NCBI RefSeq assembly: GCF_048771995.1
Contig: NC_133027.1
Coordinates: 103,166,501-103,230,500 of the forward strand
Source: Taeniopygia guttata
Lineage: Eukaryota; Chordata; Aves; Passeriformes; Estrildidae
Direction of reading: 5' to 3'
DNA: 64,000 nt
Shown here: piece by piece, positions 51,086-64,000 of the stretch
Position numbering within the stretch: the first letter of the stretch is position 1
How the letters are laid out: each line of letters begins with the position of its first letter
Program-made: the position numbers and the translations under genes
Notes under the pieces: generated by a model
Database searches by the model: none
What the model was told of the DNA's origin: nothing
The model's input: only the letters and a program-made list of their open reading frames with translations

Positions 51086-54000
51086 CTTACCTAGATGCAT
51101 AATCTGAGTTGGTGTTTCCCAGCTGGTACTCTTTTCATAGTCCCTCACTTTGACCCTAACACATTTGTGACAGGATAAATTCCATCATCCCTGCTTCAAG
51201 AAGGACTTCTCTTATTAATGACTGAAGCATTAGGACTGCAAGTGTAAGCAACAAAAATTCAGTAGAGGGTTTATGAAATTCAAAGTATTCTCTTTACTTT
51301 TTTTGCAGTTGTAGAGAGTGCAGTGAAGAGAAATCCTCCTAAGAACGTGTTACTAGTTATTGTATCCTAATGTAAACAAGACCACCTGCTGGAATGCAGG
51401 AGCTCTGAATCCTGCAGATAGAGCAGCTGAGATGTTTCCAAGAATTTAGGATAAGACAAAGTTATTTCTTTTCTATCCATAATATGTATATGGACACCAC
51501 TTTTTTTTGTAGCCCTTTGCCAAAATATGAGTCATTGTCTTAAACAAGGTTTTGTATTAGTTTTCTTCTGCAGAAAAGGCCTTGTGATCCTTTGAAAACT
51601 GCAGCTTAGGCTACTAACTTCGTGGTCTGATGGTACCACTGGCTGTGAATTCATCACAACATCAGTGTAGGAATCACAGTGGGATCACAGATCAGACTGC
51701 ACTTGTCAGACCTGCCAGCCTTCCATGTTTCAGTAAAAGTTAAAAGAGGATGCTTATCTGTTTAAGGATTGTGCTCTGGAACAGAGGAAGTATCAAAACA
51801 GTTTGTAAATCACCTCCTTTTACTGTTGTTTCAAAACCACTATCGGGCAATATATTCAACAAATGATAGTTTGGAAAGGTATTAAGTTGTTGTAGTTTTC
51901 CCTTGTAAGACTCCCAAGCACCTGTAGAACAAGACAAAATGGTTTAGATGACTTTCACATATGTATTCTGTCTCTTATAGATGAATATATTTATCTGAAA
52001 TGCGCTCAATGTAATTTCCATTTGCTCAAGAGAAAATGGAAGAGATATGGAAGAATGCTCTTAGGAAACCCAATGCTAATTTTTCAGCTAATCTGGTTGA
52101 ACTGAAAGGGAAAAAAGTAAAAAAAAAAAAACTGCCTATTTCAGTGAGTAAAAAAGCTGCCATTCAGAAGGATTCAGCTGCACACCAGGAAGATGTGCTA
52201 AGCAGCTCTGATTAGTATTTGCATATTTTCAGATGAACACTGGATATCTTGAAATCCCAGAACTGACGTAAGTGATGACAATCACACAGTTTGTTACCCA
52301 TCATCCATTTATTCCTTTGCCTAATGTTTTCCTCTCCATAGAGCAAAAAATATACAAACCATGCAATTTATATGACAAATCTGTGCCCCATAAGTAATAT
52401 TCATAAAAATGCACATGAATCTATAACATGAAAGCTATTTACATGGTATACAGAATGGCAGTTTTCAAACAAACTAGTACTTGTCTGTGAATGCTTTGAA
52501 ACAAACAAAAAATCACTGAACTTTCAGATTTGTAGCACTTCGTTCAGAGTTCTGTCTGTGAGTGCCAGTTCAGACAATTATAATGTACAACATATCTGTC
52601 TGCTTTGGTAGAAAAATCAGTGCTGTATCCAAAGGTGATTTGTTTTTCCCCTCTGTAGTCAGTCAGAGTGTTAAAGACCTGTGTGTATGATAGGTGGGCA
52701 TCACTGCTAGAAGTACTCTGATAGGCATGATTTTGACATGTCCAAAATAACCCTAACCCAGAAAAGAAAATAGGTGGGAAATGAGAATTTATCTTAGTGT
52801 GCTGCTGGGACAATTGATACTGGCAAGGTAGATCTGGCAGAGCAGGTCTGATAGAGTATTTCCTATTTTTGCTTCTGTCAAATATGGCCAATGATAACAA
52901 TGCAAACTTGCACCCTTATCCCTCTGTTGGGCTTTACATAACACCTTCTGGTTTAGCTTTTTTCTTTCTGTTCAGTAGAAAGTGTGAGTCGTGATTTACT
53001 TACTTACAAAACTTACATCTTGGCTTGGGTAATCTGTTGATGAGAAATCCAAACCAAGAGAAACAGCGATGAATGTTCTGTGAAAAATAGAGCTTGTGCA
53101 CCTGGATGAACTGCAGAGCTACAGGAAGTACTCTTGAATAAACAATTTCTTTTAATGTTTCCTGTAAGTTATTTGTAGCTGTTGCCATCAGAAATTTTCT
53201 ACTGTTGATGAATGTTCAGCTTACCATATTCTGCAGTACTTCTTGACATGAGTCTTTGTCATTCTGACATGAGATATTATCCTTCTGAAAAGTGAGAAGT
53301 TTAGAAGAAACTGGGTGCAGGCCATCTTGGAGATAAGCCAGCCAAGAGAAATCAAAATATGACCTAATTTTCCCTCTACTTAAAGAAACCTCTCTGAAAA
53401 AGGAGAAGAAATTACTGTCCCAGGGTCTATATTTTACCTTCCAGATTTTGCTGGAAGTTTTCCCATGCTGTGAAAAGGCAGCAGATAAAGTCTTGAAAAA
53501 GACTTGAATCTAAAACCCTTGCATTGTGAAAATTTTTATCCAATTCTCCTGGGGCTTTAAAGATTACAACAACTCAGATAGTGGCATACAAAGTGTCAAA
53601 CACATGAACTGAATCAAGCCAGGCCTAAGCTAGTAGGAATATCTGAAGGTAGAGCTGAAGCTTAGAGCTTTCACCCTTCTTTTGCAGACAACAAAAGCTT
53701 TGAATGGAAAAAAAAATCTTTAAAGGTAGCACTTGTTTCAGCCAGTTTCAGCAGACAGAATTAGATGATGACTGAAAACTTGTTCTGTGCTGCTTTGCAG
53801 GGATTCTAATCATTTATGTTGGATACACAGAACTTAGTTACAAGCAATTCACTGCCTGGAGGGTAACTTTATAGATTAAACTGATTACTGGTTCACAATA
53901 GCCATGGCAGATCAAGAATATCTTAGGAAGGTTATTTGCCTCGTTGGGGGCTTTGGCTCCATAGCCTTTATTTTACACTGCAGATAAAAGTCCAGGTAAA

Positions 54001-57000
54001 CTCAAAATTATTAATTCCATACATCCCTTTATTAATTGTTAAGTTTGAGCAAAACTCCTAAAAATTTTACTAATAAGAATATCATTCCACAAAAATCCAA
54101 AATGTTCATTATGAACTGTGCAGCACACCTAAGTATACTTAAGGCAAAAGTGGTAATCAAAGGGATTACATGTTTAAATTGAGATTACAGGTCTTGGAAG
54201 TGCCTCAGGCATTTCAAGGATTTTTCCTTATTTATTGTTTCACCATGCTCTGTACTTTAAAATAGATGCAAGACATTTTAAGAATAGAGCAGTACGACTT
54301 TCAAGGCATTTCTGAAGTATTTTCATGTTACACAAAGACAAACATGCATGTTTGTCCTGATATACACAACAGACAGATCCAGCAATTTGGACAAAGGCAG
54401 CAGCAGTCTTACAGTCTTTTACAATATGTTATATTCCATGTATTTCTTAAACTGGCCAGGTCACAAATAACACCCTGACACAACAAAAATGATAGGCAGA
54501 AATGAGCTTGCAGGGATAGCTGAAAAACTCTCAGTATTAATGTGTGTAAAGACCCAACCTATCAATTTTAGTGAACTTGACAGGATTTTAGGAACATGAG
54601 CTTAGCAGGGATGTTTGGTATGTGCCGAGACTCTGTGATTCTACACATTAAATATTATCATTGTCCCTAAATTCCTTCCCATTCCTCTGAGTGGTCTCCT
54701 TTGAGCTTAGCAGCTGGAAGAAAACAGGCTGCTGAAAGGTTCATATGTAAAGCTGCCGCGTACCAGTGCAACACAATGATGTGAGGCAGAGCAAAGGAAG
54801 GGGAATGAAACTCCACTTACAAGAAGCAGCAGGAGATTATAAATAAATCACAGGAGAGTATTCCTTCAGAAGAGGTGAAACTTGCTGATGCTTTCAGAGA
54901 TAAGGTTGAATTTGAGAACAGAAAAGTGTGACATCCTTCTTGGATACAGTTCTGGGGAAATTAGCATTAATTAAACAGTTCACACTGCTGGCTCCTTGCT
55001 TGACAACCCCAGTCTCACTTTCCAGAAATATGATGCCTTTGGCTTTGATACCTTGCAGGTGCCTGGATTAATGGAAAATCACACTGCTGCTGTTCAGTCC
55101 ATAACTTACCAATTTTTCCATTTTGTCTTTAAATGATGCCCGTTGCAGTTTGAGAAAGGAGGCTGGAGTTTAGCCAGTGCAGAGGTGACCTGGGACACAG
55201 AAATGAGGGTGCAGTTCTCAGCTTCACTACAGCTTTGCCATCCTTAATGACTTCCTAGCTGTTAAATAAGCTGGTGTTTTCCTTGAATTCCTTGTGACTT
55301 TTACCCCTGCTGTGACTTCCAGCCTCTTGAGGAAGGTAATGTTGGCTGTACATTTGCCTGGTGGGACCCCAGGATGGCTATAGTATCAAGAATGTGACTT
55401 TGTGGAACTCTAACTTTACTTTCCTCACTCCAAAGAGGTATCACTTTGTGGTGCTTCATCTTTCAGCTGAAGTGAGTGAGGTTTAGCCCATGTTGATCCA
55501 AGTAGTATGTATTTATGGGAGGCTTTAATACAAAGGAAAATAGTTACAAACAATTATTCTACAATACTGTAGCTCAATTTATTGCAAGGCCTGTCGGTGG
55601 CAGTGTGTGTAAATTCCTCATGGTACTGTGAAAACATGAGCATAAGCTTGCCTAAGTCTTTGAAATGTATCTGGTTTATGTTACCCTTTTAAAAAACCCT
55701 CCACTAGACTGATCTAAGAACAAGAAAAATAAATCAGAGGTTTTCCTTGTACTAGCTGAAAAATCATCTCACTGAATGTGTTTTCTTCACAGCTGGGAAT
55801 CTGCTGGCCACTCGTATTTTCCATTGTGCACACTGCTGGTAGTCACAGAATAATCACTGGAATACCTGCATTAATTATTTACATAAACACTTTAAAAAAT
55901 CTACTTTAAATATATATATGTAAGAATTCTGTTTTTGATGAAATTGAACTAAAAGTAGACAGCTAGACCTGAGAGGTCTCCATGAGCTACTGGAAAGCAC
56001 TTCTTGATTTATAGACAGAATTTGGTAAGCCAAATTAATTCTGTAGAATGTTTATATAAAAGCATTATTCTCCATAACTTCCTCTAACTGAACTGTCCTT
56101 TCATTTGTATCTTTTTCCATCAGCTCATTTAGACTGAATCATTGCACCTAAAATAGTTTAGATTTACTTTGTCTTTTTATACTGAGAATAACACCACAAA
56201 GTGGATCATGCCAACGTGCAGTCTGAGGAAACCTACTCTGTTATTTCAGCTCATTCCTTTCGGAGTATGGAAATCACTGAACCACATATTAAGTTGGTAT
56301 AAATTTAAATAACCATGAAAGTCAAGGAAGGTATGTGCAAGGATTTGATCCCCACTTAAAAATGTAACAAAGATTACTGTCTAGGCCCTGGAGAATGTCT
56401 CACCTTTGGGTATCCTTTTAGAAGCATGACTGCAGTGCTTCTAATGGAATCATCTCAGATCTCTACTGGTATTACTTCAAATAAATCTAGGCTTCTTGAA
56501 TTTTAATTCTTTTGCATTTTTTTCCATGTAGCAGGAGGTACAGGTAGCTTTACACCACAGGAGCCAAAGGAGGAACTCTGTGAATAGCAAGTTCTTACCC
56601 TGTCTGGGACAAATCACAAAACAGAAACTCAAATGTAGTTCATTATTCTGTGCCCTGAATTTTGGTGGGGTTTTTTGAGCGAAAAAACCCAAACCAAAAC
56701 AAAAAAAAGCCCAAATCAAACCAAAAAAGGGATTAGAGGAACTTCAGAGGGAACAGTGGGACTACACCTGCACCCCAGAGCTGGTATGAACTTTACCATT
56801 AAGGCTGCTGGACATTTGTTTACACATTTTCAGACAGCACAAAACTCAAAAAATATTACAAAGCACTTAATCCAAGGGAGAACAGCATAGATATAATTTA
56901 CCTGTTATTTATCTACTTCAGAAAAGAGATTTTTGCCTGAAGCTGTAAATCATGAAGGCCTCTGACTTTCAACCAGTGCATCACAAATTGGCTTTCCGGT

Positions 57001-60000
57001 TTATAAAAATCATCTTAATACTCCTCAGCACTGTTTTCTTTCAAGAGAGCCTAGAGAGAGCCAGCTGTCTGAGCTGCTTGTGTTGCTGTGTAAGATTTGT
57101 GCATAAGTGTCTCTCTGGGAGTTTTGTTTTGGTTCTATCATTTAATATTCATGACAATCACCATTAACCTGCCAGCTGAGCTGCCTTAGCATCCTGCCTC
57201 CAAAGTCAAAAGTTTACTCTTAGCCCACACAGCTCCTGGCAGACTAAATTTCCACGTTACTGGCTATTTTGGCTTGCATTTTTTATATTTAAACTGACAG
57301 GATAAATAAAAAAAACAAACCAGAAGAACTGCTAGGGAAAAGATAAAGCAAGAGCATATTCAGTACTCCTAGTTAGCAATGACATGGTTAAGCAATTAAT
57401 CTGATCATTCCAGCCAATACACCAAGGTTCTGGGAGAGCTGACAATTCAAATGTGTCCATGAATAATAAAATGTGATGGGGTAAAAGGGGAGGGGGGAAA
57501 TCCTTGCTTGTAAGCAGCATGGAATAAACTGTACCACCTTAAAATTAGTCATAGCCCACTGCATATCTGTCAAAACAATATATAAATATTGGGAGTAGTT
57601 AATAATTTTGGTGTCACTAAGAAGAAATATATTCATGCTAAAAGCAAATTCTGTAATTACATTATTATTTTAATGTACATATTTTTGCATCAAGAATGTC
57701 AGAATAATCCAATGATGATTAACACTCTAGACAATTCAATTACACACAGCAAATTGGAGAAGTCCAAAGGTTGCTAAGTTTCAGCTTCCCCAGTCAGGCA
57801 GAACAAAATAAACAGTAGGACTCCATCCTGCCAGTGTGGGGCAAACTGAAAAGCTCTTGGAGAATCAAGAAAACAAAAGAGTGACAGGAGGAGGAGGGAG
57901 AAATCAGTGATAAAAAGAGAATAAGAGGAGAGAAGGACCCCCTCAATGAAGGGAGAGAGAGGTAATAGAAATTTTGATGTTGACAGCCACAGCAGAGTAA
58001 GAAAAGTCCAGAGTCAGCAGGAATTATTTCAGGCTAGTGAAGCGGGGAAAGAAGAAACATATGCTTTAGAATGAGCTGTTGGGAATTAAGTATTATTTTA
58101 TATTGTACATAGTGATTAGAAGAAATAGATATTGGATTATATTTCTCCCCTTAAGTTCCTGTGATGTTTTTTGTTCAGCTGCAGCTGGATGGAAAGAAAG
58201 AGGGAGGGAAAGGCTTACTTGTTGCCTGAAGGAGGAAAAATGTTTTCCCTTATTTTACTCTACACCCTGCAACAGAGAATCAGGGACGGATTTGCTAAAA
58301 AAACCAGAGGTTAAGGGGATTAAGAGCTCACTCTTCAATCAAGACTACAACATCATCTTTGCTAGGGAAGCATACATTTATCTTCTAGAGGGAGACATTT
58401 CTCCAGGGATGCTAATAGCAACAAAGTACTTCCAGAGTTAGCTTTCAAAAATAAAGGCTTGTATAAAAGGTCCTGTGTAAAACTTCAGGTAACAGACTTC
58501 TGAAACTTGCCACAACTTTATGAATGTTTCTTGCCCACCAACGAAGTCTTTAGGAAATGTGAGGAATGTGAAATACAAATATCTAACATGATGAACAGCT
58601 GTCTAGACATAAAATGAAATTACCAGAACATGGAACAGTAAAGAAGAATAGAGCAAGGCCCTCTTCATTTGTAATGACGAGGTTTTCCTGCACCTTTAAG
58701 GAGAGGAAAGAGCTCTTATTCAAATATGACCATTATGAAGCATATATGTATTATCCTGTTTATGCAGAAAACAACGATTTTATATTTTTAGTAAAAGTTA
58801 TCAATGAAGTTCCTTAACATCAAGAGGGATGGAAAAGCAACAAAAATAAAGAAGCATCTCCTACTGCATACCAAATAGCAACTCAATACATGAAAAAAAA
58901 TATTTCTCAGACTTCTTTCTGGAAGCCACTTTTGGAAAGATTATCTCTTCTTCAAATCCAGCCCCAACTATGGCTTTATGACAATGTGGCATAGCTGTTT
59001 CATTTTCAAAAAGTCAGTGTGTTCCCATTAGACTGCTTCAGATCTGCCTGTAGCCAGAAGCTACACTTAACATTGTTTATTTTCTGTAATTTGTGAGATC
59101 GTGTTTCACCCTCAAGTACATTTCATATAAGTATTGCTCTACCCACTGTTGATTCAAAACAGCTAAAGGAAGTAGGAACAGGACAGCACAGTAACAGGCA
59201 ACAGGCCTGGAGAGAAAGTTTAGAGGAGATTGCAGTTCAGAGAAGAGCTGTTTCTGTATAAGTAGAAATCAACTACAGGCAATTTTCCTTGCTTCTAGGA
59301 ACCTATTAACTTTGGTATTTATGAAACTCTTAAGCTGCTCCTTTGGAAACAATCATAGCAAATGCTCCTCCAGATGATTATGAAGCATTTCTTTTTTCTT
59401 TAGAAGTAATGAAAAAAATTTAAGAAATTTATTCTTGTAGCAGCTAAAAGAGCATTGACAGTTTGCTTCACATTTCAGTTCACAGTTTTCAGGAACTCCC
59501 TACTAGGAAACTCTATTAAATGCAGTAGTAAATTTAGTGCTGTTTTCACTGTATTTTTCTCCCCCAAATGTATTCCTAGATGGATGCTTTCCTAGCAGTA
59601 CTTTTTTGTTTGTTTGCTTTGTTTCTATGCAACTGAACATCATAAACCAATTTTCAACTAGTGTACATCAATAGAAACACAGAGCTCCAACTGAGCTATG
59701 CTGAATTTCACTATTTTGGCATCCAGTCCCCCCTCTTTTCCCTAGACCACATATATCACCAACCTCATATATTATCAACTATCATGTTTTCTATGCTGCT
59801 CAAAAACCTACATATTTTACATTATTTAAAGTACCAAAAAAGTACCTCTCTGATTATGAACCCAATTACATATCCACTTTTCTTCCATAATTCTAGACTT
59901 AAATGGACACTTGCTTTTGGTTAAAAAACTTTGGAACTTCAGAGCTCTGTACTTCACTGTACATCTGTGTACATTATTATCCCTTTCCTTCATTTCTCCT

Positions 60001-62017
60001 TTTGAAGAATATTAAGACATCCACACTACTGCGAGTTTTGACAAATATTGTGGTAAGATACATGAGATAACAACTTATGACCCTGAAGCAATTGCTAAAT
60101 CTTGCTAAAAGCTATAGAAACAAACCATATTTTTTGATGGTGCTTATTATTGGTTTTGCAGGGGAAGAAAAACAAACATCCCCCCCAAAAATCAAAGTAA
60201 ACATAATTTTCTAATTTCATGCTAATTTACATAATTAAATAACTCTCCAGGGGTTTCACTGCCAGTCTAAGATAACAGCCATCCATTTTGGCTCTTGCAC
60301 AGAATAACCACTTCTGATTATTGTTTTTATACACAGTCCAAATTAGGCAAATATCTTTCTCAATACAACCCTGGAAAAGCTAAAATCCAGAATGACTTAA
60401 GGGCTTTTAAATATTCAGTATAGCAAAATGCAGATTTGTCTTCAAGAGACTTTAAAAACATGGCAATGAGCACCTCCCCTGTTTAATGCTTCCTTTAGAC
60501 TGTTAAACAACACTTCTGACATTCCTTAAATTTCACTGTCTGAGATAAGAGACACCAAAACTTCTTTTCCTGCCATGTTTTCCTGAATGGCCTCAGAGAA
60601 ACCCAGCAGAAAATGGAGTGGAATGGCATCAGTTTGTAGTCCTAAAGAAGCCAGTGGGTTTGAAATATAACTGAAGATGCAGACAAATAAGTATTTGCCT
60701 CCCAAGCACCAGCCACAAGACAAGCAAATAAAAAAAAAAACCCCATCTGAACCATGTGGATGCAAACGCAAACGTGTGTGTATGTTTTAGCAAAATTGTG
60801 TGGCCCAGTCAAGAATGTTACAAATGTAGGTAAGAAAACATCCCAAACCAGTGAAGCACTTTGTAGAATAATCCTGAATTACAAAGAGAGAAAAAAAGGG
60901 AGCAAGGATTTTCTGAGTGCAGCCCTGATAGAAGAGAGAGGCTTTGGGCTACTGCCAAAAGAGCTGTTTCCTATTGTCTTTTTTCCTGCTACATTCAGGA
61001 AAATAGGACCTCAGTTTAATCCTACTTTGATTACAAAGAATGTACACAAAGATACATCACTTTGTATAAACATTTCTGACATAAATAAACTAGAGGAGAT
61101 AAAATATTGGCTGACCACTAAAGTCAAAAGTTATGTAACTCCTTTCATATATACTGAGAAAAAAATGCACAGGAAAAAAAAATCCAGCAAAATCCTGAAA
61201 TATATCAGACTTTTAGCATTCAGAATTTGTAAGCTAAGTTGTTTTCTAACTGAAATAATTAAAGATATAATATGAATATAAGGAAACATACTATTTTACA
61301 ATATACAGATGAAACTTTCTGAAAATAGTGTGGAGACTTGAGGACAGGAAAAAATGATCTAGTCATCACATTACCTCGAAACTTTGAGCTTTCTATTACA
61401 TTCCAACCTAACCCAAACTTCTGATATTAGCCTAGCTAGTTCCCTGAAACACAAATTCCCTGCACTCACCTTCATGGCTCCTTCTGAAAGCTCTGCCTGA
61501 GGCACCACTCCATTCTCCTGCGTTCCCCATCCCTGAGAGCTCTGTGTTGGGCAGCAGGGCAGAACTCTGATTCTACACAAGTCAGACACCTTGAGGTTCT
61601 CAGCCTCCACAGAGCTTCTGAAGAGTTTTGCTGCATTAATGTATTTTTGATGCCTCAGACAAACAAGGGCTGACAATGTGCCTGCAGAAAGATTTCCACT
61701 GCCTTCCCAATGCAGCAGCTGAGCAAGACAAAGATCCTGGTCTTGTACCCTTGACTCACACAGGTAACCAAAATTCTGTCCTAATGCCCACTTTTTCAGA
61801 GCAGAATTTCACTGGATGTTCTGAAGGTGTCTCTCTCTCTCAATTCGGTTTCAGAACAGAGGAAGCAGAGAGTGCAGAGTCTTCCAGAAAGGGGAAATCT
61901 AGTTCTTGTTTATATGAAGTTGCTCCCAGCCTCACTGATCTGGGCCAGAAACCCCTGGCATGAAAAGAGAACATTTCTTCTATCCAGCCTAACAGAGTAC
62001 TTGCGAAAGACATTATA

Positions 62018-62072
62018 AATTTTAATTTTAATTTTTAATTAATTAAATTTAAATTTTAATTATTTTTTTCAA
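62018..62072. repeat. A/T-only palindromic low-complexity tract
   Basis: About 55 bases built from TTTTAATT, TTAATTAATTAAA and AAATTTAAATTTTAATT with hardly any G or C. It is nearly self-complementary and lies just beside the CpG-rich patch at 62.2 kb. Confidence 0.85.
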
Positions 62073-62199
62073 ATAGTCTTCAGTTATTGGCACCAGGCTT
62101 AGTACAGTGGCACAGAGCACAACCGAGAAGAATGGGGTAGGGGAAAAAAGTGCTCTTGTAATGCATTTCTCATCTGTCAGTCTTGCTGCTACCTCACCA

Positions 62200-62520
62200 T
62201 CTCTTGTGTTGTGTCACATCACCGCAGTCAGCTGGGCAGCAGCTGCCTCCCACACTGACCCCTTTGTCTTCCCCAGCTGTAGGCTCGTCCCTCTGGCAGG
62301 CTGCTCCTCGTCCATGAAAGCGGAGCAGGAGAGACATCCAGCGGCTGTGCCATCTATGTGCACCTCAGTGGAGCAGTGCATGCTGTCATAAATCGAATTC
62401 CTTCCTTTCTGCGGGGTTATATTCTGTGTACGCTGCTCTGGCAATGGGCCTCTGCCCCAGAGCCCGGCGAGAGGCGGCATTATTGTGTCCTTAGGGGATC
62501 AACAGCTGGCACACTGTTGT
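62200..62520. promoter_or_regulatory. CpG-rich patch, candidate enhancer or distal promoter
   Basis: Eleven CpGs between about 62223 and 62478, while neighbouring kilobases have very few. It contains several CAGCTG E-boxes, CATAAATC and CATTATTGTG motifs. No protein-coding resemblance. It could be a conserved regulatory element, perhaps of the ATF3 domain, but this is inferred from position and composition only. Confidence 0.35.
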
Positions 62521-64000
62521 GATTTTACATTTAAGAGCATGTGTGAGTCCTATACTCCTGGCAAACATAACATTAACTGAAAAACACAGAGCAAGATTTT
62601 TTTCTTTATGTCAACTGAGTTTTTCATTTATAAATCACGAAAGGGCCAGGCCCTGTCCAAGAGTAGAGCTGGGCTATTCTGTTGCCCAGCCACACACTTT
62701 ACAATCCAGCCTGCTTCCTTTTCATTCCAGAAAAACCATGCAGCCCTCAAAAGCTTGACTTTGTCAGTGGACGTGGTTTCTCCATAAATGCTGCCTTGGT
62801 TTGTGATGGTATAATACTGGATTATTTTGTCTGTGTTTCATATGAAGTGTTTATTTATGAATAACTGCTAAAAAGAGTGTACATGCCTAAAGTCATGCAT
62901 TTTATTACTATAAATATGGTATATTATGAATGTGCACAGAGCTGGGGACAAGCTCTGCTACCTTCTCAGCTCGGCTGGGACCCTGCGTGTGTAAGAAAAC
63001 ATTTGTGAGCCAGCTACCAGACATACAGAATCAGAGAAAAAATATTCCAGTGGCTGAAGCACTACTTTAATCTCTGCCGTGCATTTTTCATGCAACATAC
63101 AGACTAACATCTCACTAATTCCTCACTGTGTTCCCAAAGTGCCACTCCTGGTTCTCCCTTTTTCTCTGAGGCTTAACTTTATTATTTTGTTTCTGAGCTC
63201 TACATGTGACTTGGGATGGGGCTGTTAACTTCCATGAAGCTACAGTGTTCTGTCTTAACCCAGGGTCTCATTCCAGTGCTTTGCCATTCAGACATGTATT
63301 TTTCACATCTACTATCTTCTGTTTAAATATTTCCTTTAGCTTTAACTCTATTTGTACTACTTATTTTTATCTGCATAGTAAATAGAGCTCCCAGTTAATA
63401 CTGATAAAAGTTCCAGAGAATCAGTTGTAAATCCTAAAATTAAGTAGTTTGCTCTTCATATAAGAGCAAGGAGAAACACATTGTTAACTTTATCAGTATA
63501 AATTAGTAGTATCTACAGTATTTGTCATTAAAAATTCCATGTCTTTCCTGCCACATCTAAACTATTCCTTGCCCATAAAAATATAACTTATTTGGAAATC
63601 CAATTCACCACAAAAGGGCTTATAAACTCAAAAATCTGAACAAAAGATGAAGGGGAAAAGGGCAACACAGGGTTAATTACTTTTGGTAAATATTAGCAAT
63701 AATAATTTAGAAGTAATTTATTTGGAAACATCAAATTTGTCACTGGTACATGTTAAGTAATTATTTTTTTAAAAGGCTTGACCCTTACAAACTTGAAAGA
63801 TCTATATGAAAAGAGTAGGAAATGGGTTAAGTCTTCAATATTTAGAGAGGAATTAAAGGCAGGCAATTGCTGACTTCAGTGACAACAATGCAGGATGAGG
63901 AATTAGGAATACAGTTAAGGGATGTGTTTAAAGAGCTTTCAAAGAGAAAAATGCACCAGTCAATGAGGTAAAACCAGATAATATGATGGAATGAGCCAAA
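62521..64000. other. Intergenic end of window, nothing recognised
   Basis: AT-rich sequence with no gene, repeat or RNA that I can support. Confidence 0.7.

Larger units (their letters stand above)
48926..62100. other. Gene desert downstream of NENF
   Basis: 13 kb of mostly AT-rich sequence. I recognise no gene, structured RNA or clear mobile element. Small items: an 18-bp-period duplication at 51.05 kb (ATGTTAAGAATTATCA twice), a repeated CCAGTAAAACAG near 50.76 kb, a possible worn CR1 end near 54.64 kb (CTGTGATTCTAC), purine-rich DNA at 57.88-57.96 kb, an exon-like pair on the minus strand at 53.0-53.3 kb, and an isolated open frame at 60754-61275. In human the next gene is ATF3. Confidence 0.6.

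Noticed and set aside
54560-54655. Possible worn CR1 3' end (CTGTGATTCTAC)
   Set aside because: Only the terminal motif is suggestive; the rest does not align convincingly.

Overview
The window is vertebrate nuclear DNA, almost certainly from a bird. It holds small coding exons with GT-AG introns, AT-rich non-coding DNA, CpG islands only at promoters, and a few old CR1 LINE fragments as the main recognisable repeats. Gene order PPP2R5A (+), PACC1/TMEM206 (-), NENF (+) matches the human 1q32.3 order as I remember it. Calls rest on remembered family sequences and on reading frames and splice sites read by eye.

Layout. Bases 1-22238 carry the last eleven coding exons of PPP2R5A (360 residues, about three quarters of the protein; the 5' exons lie upstream of the window). 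Two poly(A) signals follow (22660, 23308). PACC1 lies on the minus strand from its stop at 25793 to its start codon at 44024. All eight coding exons are present and encode 350 residues, the human length. PPP2R5A and PACC1 converge. PACC1 and NENF diverge from a 1.6-kb region (44025-45644) with a CpG island at each end and a CR1 fragment touching the NENF promoter. NENF is complete: four exons, 45645-48304, 176 residues, poly(A) signal at 48901. From about 48.9 kb to 64 kb I see no recognisable gene. In human the next gene downstream is ATF3, so this desert may hold regulatory DNA; a small CpG-rich patch at 62.2-62.5 kb is the best candidate.

The three genes do not form a pathway. PPP2R5A is a PP2A regulatory subunit (phosphatase targeting), PACC1 a proton-activated chloride channel of the plasma membrane and endosomes, and NENF a secreted heme-binding MAPR-family protein. 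I found no new defence, mobile or biosynthetic system, and no endogenous retrovirus or other virus-like element. The points most worth a second look are: an overlapping upstream ORF at the PACC1 start whose stop is formed across the first splice junction; a Ser at a proposed pH-sensing position of PACC1; a 26-A run directly behind the exon 6 splice donor of PACC1; the CR1 at the NENF promoter; an exon-like pair on the minus strand near 53.1 kb; and the CpG-rich island at 62.3 kb.
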